The translations under genes were made by a program, and so were the position numbers. A DNA stretch of 25,738 nt from CALACW01 sp002431305. Lineage in GTDB: Bacteria > Bacillota > Clostridia > Oscillospirales > Acutalibacteraceae. This document shows, piece by piece, positions 1-6,820 of this stretch. The notes below the pieces were generated by a model. That model ran no database searches and was not told where the DNA came from. It worked only from the letters and a program-made list of their open reading frames with translations. Location of the stretch: positions 1-25,738 of the forward strand of contig CALACW010000060.1 in assembly GCA_937890355.1 (NCBI GenBank). Reading direction: 5' to 3'. Numbering within the stretch: the stretch's first letter is position 1; every line of letters begins with the position of its first letter.

Positions 1-306
1 GAGAAAATAAGAAATGTAAAGTATTATTACTTTACGGAAAACAAGCAAAAATGGGGTTTATAATTCACAATATGAAATAACAATCCGAATGTAAAAAACC
101 ATGATAAATTCCGTCTTTTTACGTTTGTGACAGTCGAAATTGTGATAATGTTGTAGTTTGTCACATAAGAAAAAGCCGTATTAAGTCCCGTTTTGGTAAA
201 GTTAACAAAACTCCCGGTATATATTGCGATTCGTTAAAAATGTGCATTGAAAGAGGCGGAAAAAAGGCATATAATCAACATGTCATCACACGGAGGGACA
301 GAAAAT
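1..306. other. Leader region upstream of xpt, no gene seen
   Basis: This AT-rich stretch has no credible coding sequence on either strand. It holds a perfect inverted repeat at 16-35 (GTAAAGTA-TTAT-TACTTTAC), a widely spaced one with TGTGACA at 126-132 and TGTCACA at 159-165, and GTTTTG/CAAAAC arms around 190-211. A TATATA box near 218-225 could be a -10 element but has no convincing -35 partner. I looked for the conserved core of a purine riboswitch, expected before many xpt genes, and did not see it. Confidence 0.5.
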
Positions 307-885
307 ATGAACTCACTTCAGAAAAGGATACTCAAGGACGGTAAGGTAATAGGCAGCGACATTTTAAAAGTTGACAGCTTCCTTAATCATCAGATAGACG
401 TAAGTCTGCTCGAGGATATGGGTGCTGACTTTTACGAGCTGTTTAAGGATTGCAATATAAATAAAATCCTTACCATTGAGGCGTCGGGCATTGCAATCGC
501 ATGCTTTGCCGCGCAGAAGTTCAACGTTCCCGTTGTGTTTGCAAAGAAAGGTTATCATAAAAATGTCGGAAGCGACGTTTACACAGCCGAGGTTTTCTCC
601 TTTACAAAAGGAACGTCCTACACGGTTTCGGTTTCCAAGGCGTATCTTAATGAGGGCGACAGAATCCTCATTATAGACGATTTTCTTGCAAACGGACAGG
701 CTGTTTTAGGTCTTAAAAAGATTATCGCCGACGCGGGCGCGGAGCTCTGCGGATGCGGTATCGCAATCGAAAAAGGATTCCAGAAGGGCGGAAAGGAACT
801 CCGCGAAGAGGGAATCAATGTTAAGTCTTTAGCGATCATCGAGTCGATGGATAACGGTAAAATCGTTTTCCGCGATGAGAATTAA
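307..885 (+). CDS. xpt: Xanthine phosphoribosyltransferase
   Basis: Xpt converts xanthine and PRPP to XMP in cytoplasmic purine salvage. The 192-residue protein matches the Bacillus Xpt pattern along its length: KVDSFLNHQID near residues 21-31, an IEASGIA segment at 58-64, and the PRPP-binding loop ILIIDDFLANGQA at about 120-132. An in-frame TTG lies upstream at 247, but the ATG at 307 is chosen because a GGAGGG site at about 292-297 sits at the right distance and the family N-terminus (MNSLQKRIL) begins there. The gene is 40 bp upstream of a BMP-type nucleoside-binding lipoprotein, so uptake and salvage are probably co-transcribed. No purine riboswitch core is visible upstream. Confidence 0.95.
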   Translation: MNSLQKRILKDGKVIGSDILKVDSFLNHQIDVSLLEDMGADFYELFKDCNINKILTIEASGIAIACFAAQKFNVPVVFAKKGYHKNVGSDVYTAEVFSFTKGTSYTVSVSKAYLNEGDRILIIDDFLANGQAVLGLKKIIADAGAELCGCGIAIEKGFQKGGKELREEGINVKSLAIIESMDNGKIVFRDEN

Positions 886-925
886 GTATCGTTAGAAATA
901 AAAAATTTTTTTCGGAGGAAAAAAC

Positions 926-2179
926 ATGAAAAAGTTCAGCAAAGTAATTGCAGTTGTTCTTGCTCTTATTCTTGCGGTCTGCGCTTTTGCAGGATGCAAT
1001 AAGGACAACGACAAGGAGCCCGCTTCGGGTGAGAATTCATCCGGTAAGGCGGTATCTTCCGACGTTGATTACAGCAAGATTAAGTTCGGTCTCATCTGTC
1101 TTCACGATGAGAACTCAACTTACGACAACAACTTCATCCAGGCGCTTAAAGAGGTACAGGCTGAGTTAGGCCTTTCCAACGAGCAGGTTCTTATTAAGAC
1201 CAATATCGGCGAGGACGATTCCTGCTATACTGCTGCAGCAGAGCTTGTTGACGCAGGATGCAATGTTATCTTTGCAGACAGCTTCGGTCATGAGAGCTAT
1301 ATTCTTCAGGCTGCCAAAGAGTTCCCGGACGTACAGTTCTGCCACGCTACCGGTACTCAGTCAAGACTTGCCAACCAGGCTAACTTCCACAACGCATTCG
1401 CTTCCATCTATGAGGGCAGATACCTTGCAGGCGTTGCCGCAGGTATGAAACTCAACGAGATGATCGAGCAGGGCAAGATCACCGCAGATAAAGCTGTTAT
1501 GGGTTATGTCGGAGCTTTCGACTACGCTGAGGTTGTTTCCGGATTCACTTCTTTCTATCTCGGTGCAAAATCTGTTTGCCCCTCTGTTACCATGAAGGTT
1601 ACATACACGAACTCCTGGTTCGATATCGCTCTTGAGCGTGAGGCTGCTCTTTCCCTTATCGACGCAGGCTGCGTACTTATCAGCCAGCACGCCGACTCCG
1701 AGGGTGCACCCAAGGCTTGCGAGGAGAAAGGCGTTCCCAATGTCGCTTACAACATCGATACAACTTCCATGGGTCCCAACACCGCTATCATTTCTTCAAA
1801 GATCAACTGGGCTCCTTACTTCAAACTCGTTATTAATGCCGTTGCTAAGGGCGAGACTTTCGCAACCGACTGGATTGGTTCTATCGCTACCGGTTCCGTT
1901 GAGCTTACCAAGCTTAATGAGAAAGTTGCCGCTGCTGGTACTCAGGCTAAGCTTGACGAAGTTAAGGCTAAACTTGAGTCCGGCGAAATCAAGGTATTCG
2001 ACACCAAGACCTTCACCGTTGACGGTAAAGAGCTTACCGAGTACAAGGCTGACATAGACGGCGACTTCAAGCCCGATACCAACGTTATCGAGAACGGCGA
2101 GTTTGAGGAGTCAAATGACAAATTCCGTTCAGCTCCTTACTTCGATATCAAGTACATCGACGGCATCAGCGCTAAATAA
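926..2179 (+). CDS. BMP-family nucleoside-binding lipoprotein of an ABC transporter
   Basis: This is the extracytoplasmic substrate-binding lipoprotein of a BMP/PnrA/NupN-type ABC importer, a family that binds purine nucleosides. The 417-residue protein has a lysine-rich N-terminus, a hydrophobic segment and a lipobox FAGC, with Cys24 the predicted lipidation site. An acidic/serine linker follows, then a periplasmic-binding fold from about residue 50, including the family-like stretch ADSFGHESYILQAAKEFPDVQF. A strong GGAGG ribosome site precedes the ATG. Xpt lies upstream and the ATPase and permeases downstream. The terminator just after this gene suggests it is made in excess over the membrane parts, as is usual for binding proteins. 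Specificity for nucleosides is inferred from the family and from xpt. Confidence 0.92.
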   Translation: MKKFSKVIAVVLALILAVCAFAGCNKDNDKEPASGENSSGKAVSSDVDYSKIKFGLICLHDENSTYDNNFIQALKEVQAELGLSNEQVLIKTNIGEDDSCYTAAAELVDAGCNVIFADSFGHESYILQAAKEFPDVQFCHATGTQSRLANQANFHNAFASIYEGRYLAGVAAGMKLNEMIEQGKITADKAVMGYVGAFDYAEVVSGFTSFYLGAKSVCPSVTMKVTYTNSWFDIALEREAALSLIDAGCVLISQHADSEGAPKACEEKGVPNVAYNIDTTSMGPNTAIISSKINWAPYFKLVINAVAKGETFATDWIGSIATGSVELTKLNEKVAAAGTQAKLDEVKAKLESGEIKVFDTKTFTVDGKELTEYKADIDGDFKPDTNVIENGEFEESNDKFRSAPYFDIKYIDGISAK

Positions 2180-2192
2180 TTCAAATTAACGG

Positions 2193-2230
2193 CTCAGGGC
2201 GAAGCGTTCGCTTCGCCCGAGTTTTGTTTT
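2193..2230 (+). terminator. Intercistronic Rho-independent terminator after the BMP gene
   Basis: A nine-base-pair GC-rich stem (GGGCGAAGC with GCTTCGCCC, tetraloop GTTC, flanked by CTC/GAG) is followed by a T-rich run. It lies between the lipoprotein gene and the ATPase gene, so it probably lets only part of the transcripts continue and sets the lipoprotein-to-transporter ratio. Confidence 0.85.
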
Positions 2231-2317
2231 AAAATTTATTTTTAAAAAATTATTTTTTTAAAAAGAGCGCAAACGGGATTTGTACTGTTTTTAAGAAAAT
2301 AAACGGAGGTATATAAG

Positions 2318-3853
2318 GTGAGCAAACCTGCTATTGAACTGAAAAATATTTCAAAGACGTTCGGCAGTACCGTTGCCAACAAAAATGTTAATCTTACCGT
2401 CGAGCGCGGCGAGATTCTTTCTCTTTTAGGAGAGAACGGCAGCGGAAAGACCACGCTTATGAATATGATATCCGGTATCTACTTCCCCGACGAGGGTCAG
2501 ATATTCATAGACGGCGAGGAGGTTGTAATCCGTTCGCCCAAGGACGCGTTTGACCATAAAATCGGTATGATTCATCAGCATTTTAAACTTGTCGATATCT
2601 TTACCGCTGCGGAAAATATCGTTCTCGGCCTTAAAGAAGATGGTAGATACAATATTAAAAAAGTTTCGGCTAAAGTTGCGGAGATAAGCTCAAAATACGG
2701 CTTCGAAATCGACCCCGATAAAAAGATATACGAAATGTCGGTTTCCGAAAAACAGACGGTTGAAATTATCAAAGTTCTTTACAGGGGCGCGAATCTTCTC
2801 ATTCTTGACGAGCCTACCGCCGTTCTGACCCCGCAGGAGACTCAGAAGCTCTTTGCCGTTTTAAGAAAAATGAAAGAGGACGGAAAGTCGATTATTATAA
2901 TCACCCATAAGCTTCACGAGGTTCTTGCTATTTCGGATAAGGTTGCCGTTTTGAGAAAAGGCGAGTATATAGGTACCGTTAATACAAAGGATACAAACGA
3001 ATCTGAGCTTACCGAAATGATGGTCGGCAAAAAGATGTCGCTTAATATTGACAGAACCGACCCCGTCGACCCTGTTGACAGAATCATTGTTAAGAATCTT
3101 AACTGCATTAACCGTGACGGCGTAAAAACGCTTGATGATATTTCGTTCACGGCTAAGAGCGGAGAAATTCTCGGTATTGCGGGTATCGCAGGCAGCGGAC
3201 AGAAGGAACTGCTGGAAGCTATCGCAGGTCTTCAGCACGTTGAGTCGGGCGAAATATATTATAACAATCCCAAAACGGGAAATACCGATAACTTAAGAGA
3301 CAAAACCCCGCTTCAGATAAGAGATTTGGGCGTCCGTCTTTCGTTCGTTCCCGAGGACAGACTCGGTATGGGACTCGTCGGAAACATGGACATTATAGAT
3401 AATATGATGCTCAGAAGCTACCGCAAGGGCAAGTCTATGTTCCTTGAGCGTAAGGCTCCCAAGGATCTTGCCGAAAATATTATCGAACAGCTCGAAGTCG
3501 TTACGCCCGGTCCCACAACTCCCGTAAGACGTCTTTCCGGCGGTAACGTTCAGAAGGTTCTCGTCGGACGTGAAATTGCCGCGTCGCCCACTGTTCTTAT
3601 GGCGGCGTACCCGGTAAGAGGACTTGATATCAACTCGTCGTACGCTATATATAATCTTCTCAACGAACAGAAGAAAAAAGGCGTAGCCGTTATATTCGTA
3701 GGTGAGGATCTCGATGTTCTCATCGAACTGTGCGACCGCATCATGGTCATAGGTTCGGGCAAGGTTACGGGTATTGTCGACGGCAGAACGGCGGACAAGA
3801 GTGAAATCGGTCTGCTCATGACGAAAACCGACGGAGGTGTTGTAAATGAGTAA
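2318..3853 (+). CDS. Nucleoside ABC transporter ATP-binding protein (NupO type)
   Basis: This 511-residue double-domain ABC ATPase powers the BMP-dependent importer. The first domain has Walker A GENGSGKT at residues 38-45, a degenerate signature region (MSVSEKQTVEI) and Walker B LLILDEPTAVLTP. The second domain has a weak Walker A (GIAGSGQKE), the signature LSGGN, and a Walker B region ending AAYPVRGLD that lacks the usual catalytic Glu. Asymmetry of this kind is typical of sugar/nucleoside double ATPases. The start is GTG at 2318, with GGAGG eight bases upstream. Its end overlaps the next permease by 8 bp, which indicates translational coupling. It corresponds to Bacillus NupO. Confidence 0.93.
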   Translation: MSKPAIELKNISKTFGSTVANKNVNLTVERGEILSLLGENGSGKTTLMNMISGIYFPDEGQIFIDGEEVVIRSPKDAFDHKIGMIHQHFKLVDIFTAAENIVLGLKEDGRYNIKKVSAKVAEISSKYGFEIDPDKKIYEMSVSEKQTVEIIKVLYRGANLLILDEPTAVLTPQETQKLFAVLRKMKEDGKSIIIITHKLHEVLAISDKVAVLRKGEYIGTVNTKDTNESELTEMMVGKKMSLNIDRTDPVDPVDRIIVKNLNCINRDGVKTLDDISFTAKSGEILGIAGIAGSGQKELLEAIAGLQHVESGEIYYNNPKTGNTDNLRDKTPLQIRDLGVRLSFVPEDRLGMGLVGNMDIIDNMMLRSYRKGKSMFLERKAPKDLAENIIEQLEVVTPGPTTPVRRLSGGNVQKVLVGREIAASPTVLMAAYPVRGLDINSSYAIYNLLNEQKKKGVAVIFVGEDLDVLIELCDRIMVIGSGKVTGIVDGRTADKSEIGLLMTKTDGGVVNE

Positions 3854-4949
3854 AGAGAAAAAAGTCCGCGAGCCGATGTTTCACATCGCCAAACGAAGCG
3901 CAATCGAGCCATGGAAAGCGTGGCTTATAAGACTTGTTTCAATAGCCGCGGCTCTTATCGTCTGCGCGCTGATAATCGTCGTACTTACAAAGGAAAATCC
4001 CATTCAGGTTTACGCTTCAATGTTTAAGGGAAGTTTCGGTTCTCCGAGAAAGATATGGATTCTTCTTCAGAATATTGCGATACTTCTCTGTATTTCACTC
4101 GCCGTTACTCCCGCGTTTAAAATGAAGTTTTGGAACCTCGGTGCAGAGGGACAGGTTTTAATCGGCGGACTTGCCAGTATGACGTGCATGTTCTATCTCG
4201 GCGACAAGATGCCGAACTGGCTTCTGCTTATATTAATGTTCGCAGTTTCAATTCTTTCGGGTGTTATATGGGGGCTTATTCCCGCATATTTTAAATCGAA
4301 ATGGAATACGAACGAGAGCTTGTTCACCCTAATGATGAACTACATAGCGATGCAGCTCGTTTCATTCTTCATAATGGTTTGGGTACCCAACGGTTCGAAC
4401 GTTATGGGACTTGTAAATTCAACCACGCAGTCGGGCTGGATTCCCGATTTGTTCGGCAAAAAATATCTGTTCAACATTCTTCTTGTCGCAGTTCTGACCG
4501 CCGTGATGTATGTATATCTTAAATACAGCAAGCACGGATACGAAATTTCAGTCGTCGGCGAGAGTGAGAACACCGCAAGATACATAGGTATAAACGTTAA
4601 AAAGGTTATAATCAGAACAATGGCTCTCTCGGGCGCGATATGCGGACTTGCGGGATTCCTGCTCGTTTCCGGAACGAACCACACGATATCCAAAAATCTC
4701 GTTAACGGAAACGGATTTACCGCTATCATGGTTTCATGGCTTGCAAAGTTTAACCCCGTAATAATGATTGTTACATCGTTCCTTATCGTATTCTTACAGC
4801 GAGGCGCGGGCGAAATCGCCACTACCTTCCGTCTTAACGAAAGCGTTGCGGACATTCTCACCGGCGTAATAATCTTCTTTATCATAGGCTGTGAATTCTT
4901 CATCAACTATCAGATAAAGCGCACATCAAAGCATAAGGAGGAGAAATAA
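3846..4949 (+). CDS. Nucleoside ABC transporter permease (NupP type)
   Basis: This is a 367-residue inner-membrane permease of the BMP-associated importer. A basic cytoplasmic N-terminus is followed by a strong hydrophobic segment at about residues 25-50 and then by several further hydrophobic helices. The family stretch FKMKFWNLGAEGQVLIGGLAS is visible near residues 90-110, as is the coupling-loop-like EISVVGESENTARYIGINVKK near 230-250. The ATG overlaps the ATPase stop by 8 bp and the next permease starts directly after the TAA, so the three genes are translated as a unit. It corresponds to Bacillus NupP. Confidence 0.92.
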   Translation: MSKEKKVREPMFHIAKRSAIEPWKAWLIRLVSIAAALIVCALIIVVLTKENPIQVYASMFKGSFGSPRKIWILLQNIAILLCISLAVTPAFKMKFWNLGAEGQVLIGGLASMTCMFYLGDKMPNWLLLILMFAVSILSGVIWGLIPAYFKSKWNTNESLFTLMMNYIAMQLVSFFIMVWVPNGSNVMGLVNSTTQSGWIPDLFGKKYLFNILLVAVLTAVMYVYLKYSKHGYEISVVGESENTARYIGINVKKVIIRTMALSGAICGLAGFLLVSGTNHTISKNLVNGNGFTAIMVSWLAKFNPVIMIVTSFLIVFLQRGAGEIATTFRLNESVADILTGVIIFFIIGCEFFINYQIKRTSKHKEEK

Positions 4950-5933
4950 ATGTTAGCTACAATCGCGTCGTTTATAAATGCCGCTATAATTCAGGGCATA
5001 CCTCTTCTCTTCGGCTCGGTCGGCGAAATTATAACCGAGAAATCGGGAAACCTTAACCTCGGTATTCCGGGCATCATGTACATGGGCGGTATTTCCGGTA
5101 TTATAGGCGGTTATCTTTACGAACACAATACGGCGGAGCCCAAGGCGTTCTTATGCGTTCTTATTTCGCTTTTAGCATCTTTGCTCGGTTCGGCTCTTAT
5201 GTCGCTTATTTATTCGTTCCTTACCGTAAGTTTAAGAGCGAATCAGAACGTTACCGGTCTTGCTCTTACAACATTCGGCGTAGGCGTGGGCAATTTCTTC
5301 GGCGGTTCGCTTCTCAGCTTCTTCGGCGAGAGCGGTTCGATTTCGCTTATCAATACGGGACTTGCTTACAAAACAAAGCTTCCGTTTGCCGACAGTCTCG
5401 GACTTTTCGGTTCGACGTTCCTGTCGCTGGGATTCCTCGCTTATCTTGCGGTAATTATTGCAATTGTTGTTTCTTTCGTTCTCAATAAGACGAGAACGGG
5501 TCTTAATTTAAGAGCGGTCGGCGAAAATCCCGCAACTGCGGACGCTGCCGGTATAAACGTTACAAAGTATAAATACGTTTCTACGATAGTCGGCGGTATG
5601 ATAGCCGGACTCGGCGGACTGTACTTCGTTATGGACTACACCGCGGGCGCATGGACGAACGACGGCTTCGGCGACAGAGGATGGCTTGCAATCGCAATTG
5701 TTATTTTCGCTCTCTGGAGACCGAAATCGGCGATTCTCAGTTCCTTCCTTTTCGGCGGACTGTATATTATCTGTGTTTATATCCCCGGTCTTTCCTCCGC
5801 TTCTAAGGAGCTTATCAAAATGCTTCCCTATGTCGTTACGATTATCGTTCTGGTAATCGCAAGCGTAAGGAATAAAAAGGAAGATCAGCCTCCCCAGAGT
5901 CTGGGATTGACCTATTTCCGAGAAGAACGCTAA
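4950..5933 (+). CDS. Nucleoside ABC transporter permease (NupQ type)
   Basis: This is the second permease of the importer, with 327 residues and about eight hydrophobic segments. Family features include EKSGNLNLGIPGIMYMGGISG near residues 27-50 and LNLRAVGENPATADAAGINVTKYKY near 185-210, the latter resembling the loop that docks onto the ATPase. The ATG at 4950 is preceded by an AAGGAGGAG site that overlaps the end of the previous gene. It is the last gene of the operon and is followed by a long hairpin and a terminator. It corresponds to Bacillus NupQ. Confidence 0.92.
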   Translation: MLATIASFINAAIIQGIPLLFGSVGEIITEKSGNLNLGIPGIMYMGGISGIIGGYLYEHNTAEPKAFLCVLISLLASLLGSALMSLIYSFLTVSLRANQNVTGLALTTFGVGVGNFFGGSLLSFFGESGSISLINTGLAYKTKLPFADSLGLFGSTFLSLGFLAYLAVIIAIVVSFVLNKTRTGLNLRAVGENPATADAAGINVTKYKYVSTIVGGMIAGLGGLYFVMDYTAGAWTNDGFGDRGWLAIAIVIFALWRPKSAILSSFLFGGLYIICVYIPGLSSASKELIKMLPYVVTIIVLVIASVRNKKEDQPPQSLGLTYFREER

Positions 5934-5941
5934 AGATTGCG

Positions 5942-6042
5942 GACTGTCTCATCTCGCGCTCGCGACGTTTTTTCTCCCTCTCGCGGTACTTTTGTACAGC
6001 TTCGGGGAGAAGAAAACGCCGTGAGCATCAAGCTGAGGCAGA
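5942..6042. repeat. Long imperfect inverted repeat (about 36-nt arms)
   Basis: The left arm at about 5942-5978 and the right arm at about 6004-6042 are imperfect reverse complements. Shared blocks include CTCA, GCTC, CGTTTT and TTCTCC, with roughly three quarters of positions identical and several mismatches that would be G-U pairs in RNA. The centre carries a small GTAC-TTTT-GTAC palindrome at 5986-5997. The whole would fold into a hairpin of about 100 nt just after the transporter operon. It could be an interspersed MITE/REP-like element, an mRNA 3' stabilising structure or a small RNA. I cannot decide which from one copy. Confidence 0.6.
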
Positions 6043-6070
6043 CCTTTGTTTCGTGAAATTATTGTTATAT

Positions 6071-6104
6071 AAAAAAGCCTCGGATATTGCGCCGAGGCTT
6101 TTTT
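6071..6104. terminator. Terminator after the nucleoside transporter operon
   Basis: The symmetric hairpin AAAAAAGCCTCGG / CCGAGGCTTTTTT with an eight-base loop (ATATTGCG) has A and T runs on both sides. It ends the xpt-transporter operon and could act in both directions. Confidence 0.88.
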
Positions 6105-6194
6105 ACAGGTTTTTATATTGATTTATACACTCATTGTCAGGATTTCATACTATTTGTTTGTTTAATATTTTTTTCTGCGGAGTACAGGAGTAAG

Positions 6195-6240
6195 CACATG
6201 GTTTACAACAGCGCAAGGACATGGTTTACACTTTTGCATA
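6195..6240. mobile_element. Possible relic of an IS21-type element end
   Basis: The 11-mer CATGGTTTACA occurs twice, at 6197-6207 and 6220-6230, with a period of 23 bp. Closely spaced direct repeats containing TGTAAACCATG (the other strand) resemble the multiple terminal repeats of IS21-family insertion sequences. No transposase, second end or target duplication is visible, so this is only a suggested remnant. The bases from about 6105 to 6194 hold nothing else that I recognise. Confidence 0.3.
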
Positions 6241-6269
6241 AAGAAATAGACCGGTTAAAAACCGGTCTA
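6236..6269 (-). terminator. Terminator of the small lipoprotein gene
   Basis: Read on the minus strand, a perfect 10-bp stem (TAGACCGGTT / AACCGGTCTA, loop of three T) is followed by TTTCTTTATG. It lies 37 bases past the stop codon of the minus-strand small lipoprotein. Confidence 0.8.
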
Positions 6270-6305
6270 CAGTCTCTACTTATTTAAGTAATATTACCCG
6301 TTTGA

Positions 6306-6464
6306 TCAGGTGTTCGACTCAGCTTCTACGGTAACAGCTGCGTTGTTAGAAACATCAGCCTTGGTCTTATCGTTATCTGCGGTCTTGCTGTCACATCCAA
6401 CGAATGCGAAAAGCATAGCACCTGCAACGATAGCGGAAGAAACTGCCATAACGATCTTCTTCAT
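6306..6464 (-). CDS. Small secreted lipoprotein, 52 residues
   Basis: A short minus-strand frame encodes 52 residues beginning MKKIVMAVSS. It has a hydrophobic segment (about residues 4-22) and a lipobox FVGC with Cys24, leaving a mature peptide of only about 29 mostly polar residues (rich in Asp, Lys, Asn, Thr, Ala). The evidence that it is a real gene is consistent: an AAAGGAG site nine bases before the ATG, a TTGACT-17-TAAATT promoter upstream, a perfect terminator downstream, and frequent-type codons like those of the BMP and ribosomal protein genes, suggesting high expression. It is divergent from the InlB-repeat/dockerin gene. I do not recognise a family and no function can be assigned. 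Confidence 0.78.
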   Translation of the reverse strand: MKKIVMAVSSAIVAGAMLFAFVGCDSKTADNDKTKADVSNNAAVTVEAESNT

Positions 6465-6548
6465 AGTAATATTATCTCCTTTCAAAATTTACCCTTAACT
6501 AAAGATTAATTCATCGGGTATGTGAGGTATCGCCTCACTGCGTACATA

Positions 6549-6577
6549 AATTTACTCCAAATTCCTGAGAAAGTCAA
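6549..6577 (-). promoter_or_regulatory. Sigma-A-like promoter of the small lipoprotein gene
   Basis: On the minus strand the elements are TTGACT (6572-6577), a 17-bp spacer, and TAAATT (6549-6554). The -35 is near consensus and the -10 matches at four of six positions. The ATG lies about 85 bases downstream. Confidence 0.6.
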
Positions 6578-6758
6578 GCGTTAGCAATAATTTGTAACTT
6601 TACTGTAATAACTTGTAATAATGTCTCTGTATTATTTACAAAAAGAATAAAACAATTTGATAGAATAGTGTATAAAATTACCATAATAAAATTATGCTTG
6701 TAACCTTTTGTAATAAATTAATTCTATAAATAAAAAAATCAATGTAAATTATTATCGG

Positions 6759-6787
6759 TTGACATGCTTTTTTTTATGGTTTATACT
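6759..6787 (+). promoter_or_regulatory. Sigma-A promoter of the dockerin gene
   Basis: A consensus TTGACA at 6759-6764, a 17-bp spacer and TATACT at 6782-6787 lie about 34 bases before the TTG start of the InlB-repeat/dockerin gene. Confidence 0.82.
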
Positions 6788-6820
6788 TAAAAAAGACAAT
6801 AAAAAAAAGGATGTGCCGAT

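Larger units (their letters stand above)
6465..6820. other. Divergent promoter region with repeated TTGTAA motifs
   Basis: This 356-bp AT-rich spacer separates the small lipoprotein gene (-) from the dockerin gene (+). It contains a GTGAGG/CCTCAC hairpin at 6522-6538 in the lipoprotein leader, the two promoters listed separately, and repeated TTGTAA or CTGTAA motifs starting at 6592, 6603, 6613, 6698 and 6708, plus an inverted TTTACAA near 6635. Several copies are spaced 10-11 bp apart. This would fit binding sites of a regulator, but AT-rich chance is possible. Confidence 0.45.

Noticed and set aside
126..165. CRP-type site in the xpt leader (TGTGA ... TCACA)
   Set aside because: The half-sites are far more than the required six bases apart, so it does not fit a CRP/FNR site.
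247..306. TTG at 247 as start of xpt, adding 20 residues
   Set aside because: No ribosome site precedes it, the extra residues do not match Xpt, and ATG 307 has a well-spaced GGAGGG site.
6087..6287. Plus-strand frame of 66 residues after the transporter operon
   Set aside because: It starts inside the terminator hairpin and runs through two structural elements, with no family features.
6310..6498. Plus-strand frame of 62 residues over the small lipoprotein gene
   Set aside because: It has no ribosome site or promoter and is antisense to the lipoprotein gene, which has all its signals.
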